A stretch of 64,000 bases of DNA from Streptococcus infantis ATCC 700779 (GTDB lineage Bacteria > Bacillota > Bacilli > Lactobacillales > Streptococcaceae), in the NCBI RefSeq assembly GCF_000187465.1, contig NZ_GL732439.1, positions 1,005,022 through 1,069,021 of the forward strand, given 5' to 3'. Under the pieces are notes generated by a model, which saw nothing but the letters and a program-made list of their open reading frames with translations, had not been told where the DNA came from and made no database searches. Of the stretch, positions 42,965 through 51,984 are shown one piece after another (within the stretch, counting starts at the first letter, position 1; every line of letters begins with the position of its first letter). Made by a program: the position numbers and the translations under genes.

Positions 42965-43354
42965 CTAGTAATAAGCGACTTCGCCTATACCATATTCTAA
43001 AATTTCAAAACTATCGAGGGAGAATTTAAGTCCTCTACCATGCTCCGAGTCCTCTCTTAGTCCAAATTCCAAACCAAAAATTAGGTCTATATCCCTTTGT
43101 TCAGACAAAATAAAAATGGATAGGAGTCTGGCGTGCGCTAGTTCTGGAAATTCCTCCTGAATTTTTTCCAAAGCTGTGGGATACCATACTGATGATTGAT
43201 CCAGGAGATTATCGAGTTTTGCTTTATAAGACGGAGTTAACTCCTCATTGATAACCTTTAAAGAATCACTTAAAGCAAGGCAGACCTTTTCTCTTTCCTC
43301 TGGAATCGATACAAACATCTCGTTATGGACATCAAATTTAAATTCTCTCATCAC
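42965..43354 (-). CDS. DUF6985-like putative immunity protein, copy B
   Basis: This is a 129-residue acidic protein, paralogue of the product at 34390-34776. Shared: FKFD, F-V-S-I-P-E, LALSDSL, SIFILSEQRDIDLIFGLEFGL, EHGRGLKFSLDSFEILEYG. Two diverged copies within 9 kb suggest either duplication or capture of immunity to variants of one toxin. Confidence 0.68.
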   Translation of the reverse strand: MMREFKFDVHNEMFVSIPEEREKVCLALSDSLKVINEELTPSYKAKLDNLLDQSSVWYPTALEKIQEEFPELAHARLLSIFILSEQRDIDLIFGLEFGLREDSEHGRGLKFSLDSFEILEYGIGEVAYY

Positions 43355-43396
43355 TATCTTTCCTCCTTTCGGATGCCATTTCTCTAATCGGCCTAG

Positions 43397-43735
43397 CTAA
43401 TCTTCAAATTTTATAAAGCTATCATGCTGCTGATAATAATTCAAAGCCTCAACCAAGTCTTGGTGACTAGCCTCTGGTTTTTCTTCAAGTGCAACCGAAA
43501 GAACATCAATCAACTGCTCTCCATAGTAGACTAGCTGGAGATCTTGCTCCTCTACATCTGTCGGGTAAATATCACGGTCTTCCACTACATCCGGATAAGC
43601 TGATACCCAATAGAGGCTATTAAGTCTCAGTTCTCCATCCTCCTTGCCATAGATGCAAAAATCATCTGATACCAACTTGTCCACGCGCACCTGCTCGATG
43701 ATCTGCTCTAGTGAAAGTTCTTGGTGTTTCCGCAT
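43397..43735 (-). CDS. Small acidic putative immunity protein (DUF7716-like?)
   Basis: This is a 112-residue protein: SLEQIIEQVRVDKLVSDDFCIYGKEDGELRLNSLYWVSAYPDV, then DLQLVYYGEQLIDVLSVALEE and HQDLVEALNYYQQHDSFIKFED. The pattern recalls DUF7716-type immunity candidates, an assignment from memory only. It lies 18 bases from the SUKH-1 gene upstream. Confidence 0.58.
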   Translation of the reverse strand: MRKHQELSLEQIIEQVRVDKLVSDDFCIYGKEDGELRLNSLYWVSAYPDVVEDRDIYPTDVEEQDLQLVYYGEQLIDVLSVALEEKPEASHQDLVEALNYYQQHDSFIKFED

Positions 43736-43753
43736 ATCTTCTCCTTTTTAGTC

Positions 43754-44173
43754 TCACTCTTCAACAAAGGAATTCAAAAAATCCTCAAAAGATGGCCATT
43801 GACCATACAACTCAGCTTTTTCTTCTAAAACATAGAAGTAAACCTTGCCATAATCTTCTGCCCTTAAAGAAAGAGCATAGTTGCCCGATCCAGGATCATA
43901 GGCAAAATGGAGAAGATCTGTGCCCTTAAATCCTGCAGACACAGCCTCATCGTCAAACCATTTCATAGACTTCCTCATCTCATCAAGTGAATTAAAGGAA
44001 TTAAAAGGAAAGAGATGATGTTCATCGTGGACACCCTTTACTTGGGGTTGACCTCCGTTGTACTTGAGATAATAATCCTTCATAGCTTCCGGTAATTTCT
44101 TTCCAAGAATCTCCTCAAATTGTAAAAAATCTTCTTTTGAAATCGGTGAATCTGCATCTAGCACTCTAAACAT
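43754..44173 (-). CDS. SMI1/KNR4 (SUKH-1) family putative immunity protein
   Basis: This is a 139-residue protein with the full SUKH-1 pattern: ISKEDFLQFEEILGKKLPEAMKDYYLKYNGGQPQ (helix, LP..MK..Y...NGG), HLFPFNSFNSLDEM, LLHFAYDPGSGNYALSLRAEDYGKVYFYVLE and FEDFLNSFVEE. It is the clearest family member in the array and supports reading the whole cluster as immunity genes. Confidence 0.88.
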   Translation of the reverse strand: MFRVLDADSPISKEDFLQFEEILGKKLPEAMKDYYLKYNGGQPQVKGVHDEHHLFPFNSFNSLDEMRKSMKWFDDEAVSAGFKGTDLLHFAYDPGSGNYALSLRAEDYGKVYFYVLEEKAELYGQWPSFEDFLNSFVEE

Positions 44174-44191
44174 GATTAATCTCTTCCTTTT

Positions 44192-44527
44192 TTACAATTC
44201 TTCTTCCAATACCTTATCAATAAAGTCATAGACATTTGTAGCTACTTTTTGCATTTCTAAGGATCCTAAAGCACCCAAGTCATTTTCATATATGCAATCA
44301 TCTGCATTTTTCTTAATAAAGTAGGCCAAATCTCCCTCTTGACCAATCAAAAAGAAGTCTGGTTCATCTACTTCTATCTGATAGGTCTCATTACGCTCTA
44401 AGAGATCCTCCTTAGCATATAAACAGATACCTGAGTCACCAATCTCATAAGGATCCACTTCGTCCCATTCTGATAAAAACTGATAATAGAGATTTGGTAA
44501 CACAAATCCGAACTCATTTCTTTTCAT
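44192..44527 (-). CDS. SMI1/KNR4-like (SUKH) putative immunity protein
   Basis: This is a 111-residue short SUKH-type protein: FGFVLPNLYYQFLSEWDEVDPYEIGDSGICLYAKEDLLERNETYQIE, FFLIGQEGDLAYFIKKNADDCIYENDLGALGS, FIDKVLEEEL. It is the first gene of the array (highest coordinate). No promoter is obvious in the 36 bases to the SDR gene, so transcription may read in from that gene. Confidence 0.78.
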   Translation of the reverse strand: MKRNEFGFVLPNLYYQFLSEWDEVDPYEIGDSGICLYAKEDLLERNETYQIEVDEPDFFLIGQEGDLAYFIKKNADDCIYENDLGALGSLEMQKVATNVYDFIDKVLEEEL

Positions 44528-44563
44528 AACTTACCTCCACATATTCACTGAGTATCAACTATA

Positions 44564-45262
44564 TTACTTCAAAGACCAGCCACCATCAATAGTCAGAATC
44601 TGTCCCTGCATGGTAGATGCCTTCCCACTTGCTAGGAAGAGGCTGACTTCAGCTATTTCACTTGGCTCAATCCAGCGTTTGATAGGTGTTTCACTGGCTA
44701 CCCAGTCTGCCAGACCACCTGGTTCAAAGTCAGCTGCTGTCATACCAGTCTTAACCGCACCAGGAGCAATGCCAAAGACCTGAATCCCAGCTTCAGCATA
44801 GTCTAAAGCCAACTGCTTGGTAAAGCCTGCCAAGGCATGTTTTGACGAGGTATAGGCGTGACCACCCCCGCCTGCTAGACTTGAAGCAATGGAACACATA
44901 TTGATGATGATCCCTTTTTTATTCTCTAGCATTTGCGTAAGATAATGTCGCGTCAGTTCTACTGGTGTCACATAGTTGATTTCAAAAATTTCTTGGATTT
45001 CCTGAGCAGATTGTTCTAGCAGAGATTTGTAGTCATCTAAAACCCCAGCTGTATTGCAGAGGACATCCACCTGAGGACACCAATCAAAAATGGGTTCCAA
45101 GTCAAGCGTTAAATCACGTTGCAAAAAGTAAAAGTCACCCTGTAAATCAGGATTTTCACCCTGATCCACTCCAAAAACCTGATAACCTTTTTCTAAAAAG
45201 AGTCGAGCTTGAGCCAGACCAATCCCTGAGCTAACACCTGTAATCAATACACGTTTAGTCAT
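44564..45262 (-). CDS. Short-chain dehydrogenase/reductase (FabG-like)
   Basis: This is an NAD(P)-dependent oxidoreductase of the classical SDR family, 232 residues. Cofactor site TGVSSGIG (8-15), NTAG for the usual NNAG (~89), catalytic Ser in MCSIASS (~120-126) and YTSSK (~137-141), and IDGGWS at the end. The substrate is unknown; 3-oxoacyl-ACP reductase is a generic annotation, and the true FabG is encoded elsewhere in streptococci. The start overlaps the DUF2829 gene by eight bases. Confidence 0.9.
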   Translation of the reverse strand: MTKRVLITGVSSGIGLAQARLFLEKGYQVFGVDQGENPDLQGDFYFLQRDLTLDLEPIFDWCPQVDVLCNTAGVLDDYKSLLEQSAQEIQEIFEINYVTPVELTRHYLTQMLENKKGIIINMCSIASSLAGGGGHAYTSSKHALAGFTKQLALDYAEAGIQVFGIAPGAVKTGMTAADFEPGGLADWVASETPIKRWIEPSEIAEVSLFLASGKASTMQGQILTIDGGWSLK

Positions 45263-45491
45263 GGACTTCCACCCAATCCGTCGCTAAGACATCACAAGGA
45301 GTTGGACTCCACATAGAAAAACCTTCTCCTTCACCAGATACGTTGATGAGGAAATAGGGTGTCACTTCAAGGGCGACGCCATTTTGCTCGATGGTATCAA
45401 AAAGCTGCACATAATTTTCAGCTCCACCCCATCCAGTACGTACATATTTCTTTTTCGCCTTTAGTCCAGGCAGGATTTCTTCGAATGTCAT
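45255..45491 (-). CDS. DUF2829 protein (Tad2-like)
   Basis: This is a 78-residue protein starting MTFEEILPGLKAKKKYVRTGWGG and ending with MWSPTPCDVLATDWVEV. That is the DUF2829 pattern: an N-terminal helix then a beta-rich body with a 'W.P...D..A.DW' end. DUF2829 includes phage Tad2, which sequesters the cyclic ADP-ribose signal of Thoeris defence. This copy is chromosomal and coupled to an SDR gene, so it may bind a different nucleotide ligand. AAAGGAG precedes the ATG. Confidence 0.8.
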   Translation of the reverse strand: MTFEEILPGLKAKKKYVRTGWGGAENYVQLFDTIEQNGVALEVTPYFLINVSGEGEGFSMWSPTPCDVLATDWVEVHD

Positions 45492-45583
45492 GTATCTCTC
45501 CTTTATAGTTCTCTTGTTTTATTATAACAAAAAACCGTTTTGCAACGGCTTTTTGACTGTGATTTCTTAAAATGCATTTTTTC

Positions 45584-46510
45584 CTATGGCAAATCATTCC
45601 CTGCTGCGAGGTAAATCTCATACCATTCTTTTCGAGTTAGGTTAACATTACTTGCTTGGCTTGCTTCTATCAAATGTATAGGGTTGGTTGTTCCTACTAC
45701 TGCCTGCATCTTAGCTGGATAGCGTAACACCCAAGCGATAGCAATAGCTGATGGGCTCACCCCGTATTTTAAGGCTAGTCGATTTAGGACTTGGTTTAGT
45801 TGTTGGAACTTCTCATTGCCGACAAAATTCCCTTTGAAATATCCGAACTGCAAGACTGACCAAGCCTGAATAACCATGTCGTTTAATTTGCAGTATTCAA
45901 AGACGCTACCATCACGCAAAGCTGCCTTGTCACCTTCCATATTGACATGGAAACCTGATTCAAATCCTGGAGTGAAAGCTGCACTTAGTTGTAATTGATT
46001 GATAGATAAAGGTTGTTTGACCTCTTTCTTCAGTAATTCCATCATCATAGGATTTTGATTGGACACACCGAAGTCTCGAACTTTACCTGATTTGTGTAGA
46101 ATTTCAAAGGCTTGAGCCACTTGAACAGCTTCCATCAAAGCATCTGGACGATGGAGAAGCAAACTATCTAGATAATCAACCTGCAATCTTTTTAGAATCC
46201 CGTCTACTGATTCTAAAATATAATCTTTTGAAAAATCAAAATAGGTAAATTCTGCTATGCGAATGCCACACTTGGACTGGATCCACATCTTTTCTCGCAG
46301 GTCAGGACGATTGTTTAACACTTGACCCAGTAATTCTTCGCAACGACCTCCACCATAGATATCTGCCAAGTCAAAGGCATTGATTCCTACAGATAGGGCT
46401 GTTTCAACCAACTCCTCAACCTCTTTAACCGACTTGTCACTGATTCGCATCATGCCTAGAACGATTTCGGACAATTCTCTTTTCTCTTGACCAAATGGAA
46501 TGTATTTCAT
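45584..46510 (-). CDS. Aldo/keto reductase
   Basis: This is an NADPH-dependent reductase, 308 residues. Catalytic tetrad members visible: Asp and Tyr in NAFDLADIYGGG (~44-55), Lys in QSKCG (~79-81), His in LLLHRPD (~118-124); cofactor loops QLQLSAAF and the end IAIAWVLRYPAKMQAVVGTTN. The family reduces aldehydes, ketones or sugars; the substrate is unknown. It lies 93 bases upstream of the DUF2829 gene, probably a separate or loosely linked transcript. Confidence 0.9.
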   Translation of the reverse strand: MKYIPFGQEKRELSEIVLGMMRISDKSVKEVEELVETALSVGINAFDLADIYGGGRCEELLGQVLNNRPDLREKMWIQSKCGIRIAEFTYFDFSKDYILESVDGILKRLQVDYLDSLLLHRPDALMEAVQVAQAFEILHKSGKVRDFGVSNQNPMMMELLKKEVKQPLSINQLQLSAAFTPGFESGFHVNMEGDKAALRDGSVFEYCKLNDMVIQAWSVLQFGYFKGNFVGNEKFQQLNQVLNRLALKYGVSPSAIAIAWVLRYPAKMQAVVGTTNPIHLIEASQASNVNLTRKEWYEIYLAAGNDLP

Positions 46511-46555
46511 GGCAATTTCCTCCGTTTTTCTTCATAATACTTAATATTTTAACTA

Positions 46556-47806
46556 CTATTGAGAATCACTTTCCTCTACTCTATAATAATAAAAATCTGC
46601 ATTATAATTTCCAGCTGATTGAGTAATAATTAATCGCGGCCGTGAGCTATCTGATTGATCACCCATTGGATTTTTAAAACCTATTTTAAACAATCCAATA
46701 GCAGCACTCGTATGACCACTTTGTAAACTAACATATGGAACACCGCTCTTCTTAGATGAATCTTTTATTACTTTAATCCTATTTCCATCCCCAGTTGTTC
46801 CATCAGAATTAATTATCAATTCCTTACCACGACCATTTCTCCATGTTCCAACAAGTGTTGAAATATCTCCATTTTCAATCGCTTCAATATCTAAGTCTAC
46901 TTCTGAAATTAAATTTTTTTGATATATTTCCCACCAACCCGCTTTATATGGTTTAAGATAACTTTTCCCATAAAGAATTCTATTTTCTTGAATTTTCTCA
47001 TTATCTGGTCCAGTTTCATTAGCAGGAATAAATGTTAGCACTAACTCTTGCCCAATGATTGCATTTTTATTATCCCCTACAAAATAGACTTCATAATAAT
47101 CATTAATTTTTTTCGGTTTTTTACTTTTATCCAACTTAAATTGAGCATGCATAGAACCACTCCAAAACATCCAATATCCATCTTGATAAGACAATCTTGG
47201 AAAAACAGAAGTTATGCCTTTATAGTAATCTTCTCTCTTATACCCATACAAAGTAAAATTTGATTCTGCAATTGCTTTTTCTAAATTGTCATTAGAATAT
47301 GTCCCTTTAAAATCGCTTAAATCGCCTTGAAGAATATTATCCTTACTATTTTTAAAATAATCTGTCCTACTAGCAAATACCATTTCATGATTCTTATTTC
47401 CGTCTGATAAGGTAATTACCGTTAAAATGTTAGATGAATCATCTACATTATTAACTAAAATAGAGATTTTAAAATCCTTATTTCCATCTGATTTATTAAA
47501 TTCTGTAACAGAAGACCTATTGTTGCCATCTTTCTTCCAATCCGTAGAAAAGTCTCCAAATACATTACCTTCGTCTGTATTATATGAGATTCTCCAATTT
47601 TGATTATTTTTAGCAACAGTAGCTTTCTCACCTGTAGAAGAAATATAATCACCTGAAATATCCTCAAAATCTGATTTTATGACTTCAGTAGTAGTTGATT
47701 GCACTTCTTGACGTTTACTTTCTTTACGATTTATAAATAAAGAAAACAAAAGAAAAATAGCAAGTAGTAAAACGACTCCTAAATAAAGAATAGCATTTTT
47801 CTTCAT
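46556..47806 (-). CDS. Membrane-anchored extracytoplasmic protein with DUF6287 domain
   Basis: This is a 416-residue protein: an N-terminal membrane anchor (about 6-24) with no lipobox, then an exported part. The region DIEAIENGDISTLVGTWRNGRGKELIINSDGTT near 310-342 is typical of the streptococcal DUF6287 domain ('I..GD.S...G.W.N..G'). An earlier DFEDISGDYISSTGEKATV may be a second, weaker copy. Function unknown. ATG at 47806 is seven bases from GGAG; an in-frame TTG two codons earlier is rejected. Confidence 0.72.
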   Translation of the reverse strand: MKKNAILYLGVVLLLAIFLLFSLFINRKESKRQEVQSTTTEVIKSDFEDISGDYISSTGEKATVAKNNQNWRISYNTDEGNVFGDFSTDWKKDGNNRSSVTEFNKSDGNKDFKISILVNNVDDSSNILTVITLSDGNKNHEMVFASRTDYFKNSKDNILQGDLSDFKGTYSNDNLEKAIAESNFTLYGYKREDYYKGITSVFPRLSYQDGYWMFWSGSMHAQFKLDKSKKPKKINDYYEVYFVGDNKNAIIGQELVLTFIPANETGPDNEKIQENRILYGKSYLKPYKAGWWEIYQKNLISEVDLDIEAIENGDISTLVGTWRNGRGKELIINSDGTTGDGNRIKVIKDSSKKSGVPYVSLQSGHTSAAIGLFKIGFKNPMGDQSDSSRPRLIITQSAGNYNADFYYYRVEESDSQ

Positions 47807-47838
47807 TCCCAATCTCCAAAATATTATTTATTTTAGTA

Positions 47839-47882
47839 AAAAAACAGTCTTTCTATGCGAAAAATAGAAAACTGTTTTTATC
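47839..47882 (-). terminator. metG terminator
   Basis: Minus strand AAAACAGT...ACTGTTTT with inner TTCTAT/ATAGAA pairing, then seven T residues. Confidence 0.75.
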
Positions 47883-47890
47883 TATAGATT

Positions 47891-49888
47891 TTAGCCGATC
47901 ACACTTCCGTTTGGTACAGCTGGATCAACTGTTAGAAGGGTTAATTTGCCATCATGTTCAGCTGAGAGAATCATCCCTTGGCTGACATATTTTTTCATCA
48001 TTTTACGTGGTTTGAGGTTGGCAACGATTTGGACTTTCTTGCCGACCAATTCTTGTTCGTTTGGATAGTATTTCGCAATTCCTGAGAGGATTTGACGATC
48101 TTGACCATCACCAGCATCCAAGCGGAATTGAAGCAACTTATCAGAACCTTCTACTTTAGAAACTTCTTTGACTTCTGCGACACGTATTTCAACTTTATCG
48201 AAGTCTTCAAACTTGATTTCTTCCTTGTTAAGTTTGAGTTCGACTTCATCTGGGTTCCACTCTTTTTCAACTGCTGGCTTGTTGCCTTCCATTTGTTCCT
48301 TGATATAGGCGATTTCTTCTTCCATATCGAGACGTGGGAAGATTGGTGTTCCTTTAGCAACTACTGTTACACCTGCAGGGAAATCAGCCAAGCTCAAGTT
48401 TTCAAGGCTAGAAACTTCTGCTAGTCCAAGTTGAGTCAAGACTGCACGACTGGTTTCCATCATAAATGGCTCAATCAAGTGCGCTACGACACGAAGGCTA
48501 GCTGCCAAGTGGCTCATCACACTTGCCAATTGGTCACGGTGAGCTTCGTCCTTAGCCAGTACCCATGGAGCTGTCTCATCGATGTATTTATTAGTCCGTG
48601 AGATAAGAGTCCAGACTGCTTCAAGTGCACGTGGATAGTCAACTGCTTCCATGTAGGCATTGTAGTCAGCAATTGATTGTTCTGCAACGTCAGCAAGAGC
48701 CTTATCAAAATCTGTCACGCCTTCTACGTAGGCAGGAATTTGTCCATCAAAATACTTGTTAATCATTGAAACCGTGCGGTTAAGAAGGTTTCCAAGGTCA
48801 TTTGCTAATTCATAGTTGATACGACCTACATAGTCTTCTGGAGTGAAGGTGCCATCTGAACCAACTGGAAGGCTACGCATGAGGTAGTAACGAAGTGGAT
48901 CGAGACCATAACGCTCTACTAACATTTCAGGGTAAACGACATTCCCTTTAGACTTAGACATCTTGCCATCTTTCATGACAAACCAACCGTGGGCAATCAA
49001 ACGGTCAGGTAATTTGATATCCAACATCATAAGAAGGATTGGCCAGTAGATTGAGTGGAAACGAAGGATGTCTTTTCCGACCATATGGAAGACTGTTCCA
49101 TTCCAGAATTTATCATAGTTAGCATGATCCTCTTGACCATAACCAAGAGCTGTTGCATAGTTGAGAAGGGCATCAATCCAAACGTAGACAACGTGTTTTG
49201 GATTTGATGGGACTGGTACACCCCAGGTAAAGGTTGTACGAGATACTGCTAAGTCTTCCAAGCCTGGCTCAATGAAGTTACGCAACATTTCATTAAGGCG
49301 ACCATCTGGAGTGATGAAGTCAGGATGTGATTTGAAAAATTCGACCAAGCGGTCTTGGTATTTGCTGAGGCGAAGGAAGTAAGATTCTTCTGAAACCCAT
49401 TCAACCTCGTGACCTGATGGAGCGATACCACCCGTCACATTTCCAGCTTCGTCACGGAAAACTTCCGCAAGCTGGCTTTCTGTAAAGAATTCCTCATCTG
49501 AGACTGAATACCAGCCAGAGTATTCACCTAGGTAGATGTCATCTTGGGCAAGCAAGCGTTCAAAAACTTGCGCTACTACTTTTTCATGGTAGTCATCAGT
49601 TGTACGGATGAATTTATCGTATGAGATATCAAGCAATTTCCAGAGATCTTTAACTCCAACTGCCATACCATCAACATAGGCTTGTGGTGTGATACCAGCT
49701 TCTTCTGCTTTTTGTTGAATCTTTTGGCCATGCTCATCAAGACCAGTCAGATAAAAGACATCGTAGCCCATCAGGCGTTTGTAACGTGCTAAGACATCAC
49801 ATGCGATAGTTGTGTAGGCAGAACCGATATGAAGTTTACCAGATGGATAGTAAATCGGTGTTGTAATATAAAAATTCTTTTCAGACAT
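47891..49888 (-). CDS. metG: Methionyl-tRNA synthetase
   Basis: MetG charges tRNA-Met. The 665 residues include the HIGH-like HIGS motif at 20-23, the KMSKS loop [12 protein letters not shown] near 300, an anticodon-binding helical domain, and a C-terminal EMAP-type tRNA-binding domain (from about 565, [16 protein letters not shown]). The start is ATG at 49888 after AAAGGAAA; an upstream frame to 50029 overlaps another operon's terminator. There is no T-box in the short upstream gap. Confidence 0.97.
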   Translation of the reverse strand: MSEKNFYITTPIYYPSGKLHIGSAYTTIACDVLARYKRLMGYDVFYLTGLDEHGQKIQQKAEEAGITPQAYVDGMAVGVKDLWKLLDISYDKFIRTTDDYHEKVVAQVFERLLAQDDIYLGEYSGWYSVSDEEFFTESQLAEVFRDEAGNVTGGIAPSGHEVEWVSEESYFLRLSKYQDRLVEFFKSHPDFITPDGRLNEMLRNFIEPGLEDLAVSRTTFTWGVPVPSNPKHVVYVWIDALLNYATALGYGQEDHANYDKFWNGTVFHMVGKDILRFHSIYWPILLMMLDIKLPDRLIAHGWFVMKDGKMSKSKGNVVYPEMLVERYGLDPLRYYLMRSLPVGSDGTFTPEDYVGRINYELANDLGNLLNRTVSMINKYFDGQIPAYVEGVTDFDKALADVAEQSIADYNAYMEAVDYPRALEAVWTLISRTNKYIDETAPWVLAKDEAHRDQLASVMSHLAASLRVVAHLIEPFMMETSRAVLTQLGLAEVSSLENLSLADFPAGVTVVAKGTPIFPRLDMEEEIAYIKEQMEGNKPAVEKEWNPDEVELKLNKEEIKFEDFDKVEIRVAEVKEVSKVEGSDKLLQFRLDAGDGQDRQILSGIAKYYPNEQELVGKKVQIVANLKPRKMMKKYVSQGMILSAEHDGKLTLLTVDPAVPNGSVIG

Positions 49889-49976
49889 AATATTTCCTTT
49901 CCAGGCTAATGAAACCTGTTTTTCTAACACTTCATTATACCACATTTTTAGTGATTTTCGATAGAGAAATCCATTC

Positions 49977-50012
49977 AAAAACAAGACAGACAAATGTCTA
50001 TCTCGTTTTTTA
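49977..50012 (-). terminator. Terminator of the MacAB-like operon
   Basis: Arms 49977-49991 and 49995-50009 (AAAACGAGATAGACA / TGTCTGTCTTGTTTT on the minus strand) with flanking T residues. Confidence 0.85.
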
Positions 50013-50021
50013 TCTTTTAAA

Positions 50022-51281
50022 TTATTCATAACGAAGTGCTTCGATAGGATCTAGCTTAGAGGCTTTGTTTGCTGGTAAAACACCGAATATCATACCGATA
50101 CCTGCTGAGACCGCTAAACTAAAGAGAGCTATTGGGATGGATACTCCAACTTCAATTCCTGCAATCAAGTTTTGAAGAAGAACTCCTGCAAGCATGGTCA
50201 CCCCTGCAGCCAGCACAAGACCGATGAACCCTCCTAACAAGGTTAAAATCATGGATTCAATCAAGAACTGTACTAGGATATTACCCCGAGTTGCTCCTAG
50301 CGCTTTGCGTAGACCAATCTCACGAGTACGCTCTGTCACCGAAACAAGCATAATGTTCATAACACCCGTACCACCGACAAAGAGGGAAATCCCCGCAATG
50401 GCACTAATAATCGTTGTTATGAAGCCAAACATTTGTTGCACTTCATTGAAGGCTTCCGTTGCATCTGCTATCTGATACTCCCCTCGTTGGAGACCTGCAA
50501 TCTCCGTCATTCTTCTAGCCAATTCTGGACCCAAAGTCTGAGTCAAGCTAGTATCATTGACACGGAAGACAATATTTGAAATCTCGTCTGTGTTAAAATT
50601 AGCTGCAAGAGAAATATTGGTCGTAATTGGTAGTCCTCCGACTCCAAAGGATTTTACAGCCTTAGCTTCTTTACTTTCATAAACACCAATAACACGATAA
50701 CTGATTTCATTTACTTCAACAATCTGATTGAGAGCTTCTTGTGCTGAACCAAAAAGGCTATTGGCAAGTTCTTCATCTAAAATAATCACGTTTGCAAAAT
50801 CTTTATAATCTTGTGCTCTAAGACTTCGACCTGCAATGATTTTATTTTCGACCGCATCCATATAGGTGACATTCCCACCCGTCATGTTAGCGTGTTCCAC
50901 CTTTTTATCCTTATAGGTCAAGGTCACATTGGCTGAGTTGGTCACATAGTAACTATCCACTCCCTTGAGCTTAGCAGCTTCCTTAACCCAGGCTTCTTGA
51001 GGTTTTGGTGGTTCAACAAAATCTTCTTCTCGTCCTCCAGACAGGGTTAGAGCAGATTGCTTCTGGGTAAAGGAACCGTCCTTACTCTTTGTAGGGGAGA
51101 AAAATACATGGATGTCTTTCTGGGACTTGGTCATGGTTTTATTGACCTGACGAGACATAGAGTCTCCTAAGGCCATGATCACGACAACTGAGGAAACACC
51201 GATGATGATACCAATCATGGTCAGGAAGGAACGCATCTTGTGAGCCATGATAGATGAAAAGGCAAATTTCAGATTCTGCAT
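50022..51281 (-). CDS. MacB-type ABC permease
   Basis: This is the permease of a tripartite-like efflux pump, 419 residues. N-terminal helix with [30 protein letters not shown], an extracytoplasmic domain (about 55-285), and three C-terminal helices with [26 protein letters not shown]. It corresponds to the pneumococcal Spr0694/0695-type MacB partner. ATG at 51281 lies in the overlap with the ATPase gene stop, preceded by GGAGGA; the longer frame to 51380 is inside the ATPase gene. Confidence 0.92.
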   Translation of the reverse strand: MQNLKFAFSSIMAHKMRSFLTMIGIIIGVSSVVVIMALGDSMSRQVNKTMTKSQKDIHVFFSPTKSKDGSFTQKQSALTLSGGREEDFVEPPKPQEAWVKEAAKLKGVDSYYVTNSANVTLTYKDKKVEHANMTGGNVTYMDAVENKIIAGRSLRAQDYKDFANVIILDEELANSLFGSAQEALNQIVEVNEISYRVIGVYESKEAKAVKSFGVGGLPITTNISLAANFNTDEISNIVFRVNDTSLTQTLGPELARRMTEIAGLQRGEYQIADATEAFNEVQQMFGFITTIISAIAGISLFVGGTGVMNIMLVSVTERTREIGLRKALGATRGNILVQFLIESMILTLLGGFIGLVLAAGVTMLAGVLLQNLIAGIEVGVSIPIALFSLAVSAGIGMIFGVLPANKASKLDPIEALRYE

Positions 51282-51282
51282 C

Positions 51283-51984
51283 TTAGTTTTCCTCCTTTTC
51301 TTCGATACCACTATCAGATGAAATGACACCATCGCGGATGACGATTTGACGCTTGGCGTAGGCGGCAATTTCAGGCTCATGCGTTACCATAATGATGGTT
51401 TTTCCTTCTTTGTTCAATTCAACCAAGAGTTGCATGATCTGATTACCCGTTTTGGTATCCAGAGCTCCAGTTGGTTCATCTGCTAAGATGATAGAAGGAT
51501 TGTTAACGAGTGCACGCGCTATGGCTACTCTCTGCTTCTGACCACCTGATAATTCTGATGGTAAGTGATGGCTACGCTCAGTCAGTTCAACCTTTTCCAG
51601 ATACTCTTCTGCTAATTTGCGACGTTTTGAAGCTGAAACTCCCGCATAAATCAAGGGAAGTTCGACATTCTGGAGAGCATTCATCTTAGATAAGAGAAAG
51701 AATTGCTGAAAGACAAAGCCAATCTCTTGATTTCGCACCTTGGCTAATTGTTTTTCACCCAAACCAGCTACTTCTTTTCCGTCTAGAAAATACTGACCAC
51801 TTGTAGGGGTATCTAACATACCAATGGTATTCATGAGGGTAGACTTACCAGAACCAGATGGTCCCATGATAGCCACGAATTCTCCCTCGTGAACTTCAAG
51901 GTTAATGTTTTTGAGAACTTGAAGCTCTTGATCACCATTTCGATAACTACGGCAGATATTTTTGAGGCTAATTAGTTGCTTCAT
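51283..51984 (-). CDS. MacB-type ABC transporter ATP-binding protein
   Basis: This is the cytoplasmic ATPase of the MacAB-like pump, 233 residues: Walker A GPSGSGKST (~40-48), FVFQQFFLLSKMN Q-loop, LSGGQKQRVAIARA, IILADEPTGALD, MVTHEPE. The start overlaps the end of the adaptor gene by 17 bases. The pneumococcal counterpart has been linked to efflux of antimicrobial peptides and antibiotics. Confidence 0.94.
   Translation of the reverse strand: MKQLISLKNICRSYRNGDQELQVLKNINLEVHEGEFVAIMGPSGSGKSTLMNTIGMLDTPTSGQYFLDGKEVAGLGEKQLAKVRNQEIGFVFQQFFLLSKMNALQNVELPLIYAGVSASKRRKLAEEYLEKVELTERSHHLPSELSGGQKQRVAIARALVNNPSIILADEPTGALDTKTGNQIMQLLVELNKEGKTIIMVTHEPEIAAYAKRQIVIRDGVISSDSGIEEKEEN

Noticed and set aside
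49889..50021. T-box leader for metG
   Set aside because: The gap is only about 130 bases, holds the upstream operon's terminator, and lacks the T-box sequence.
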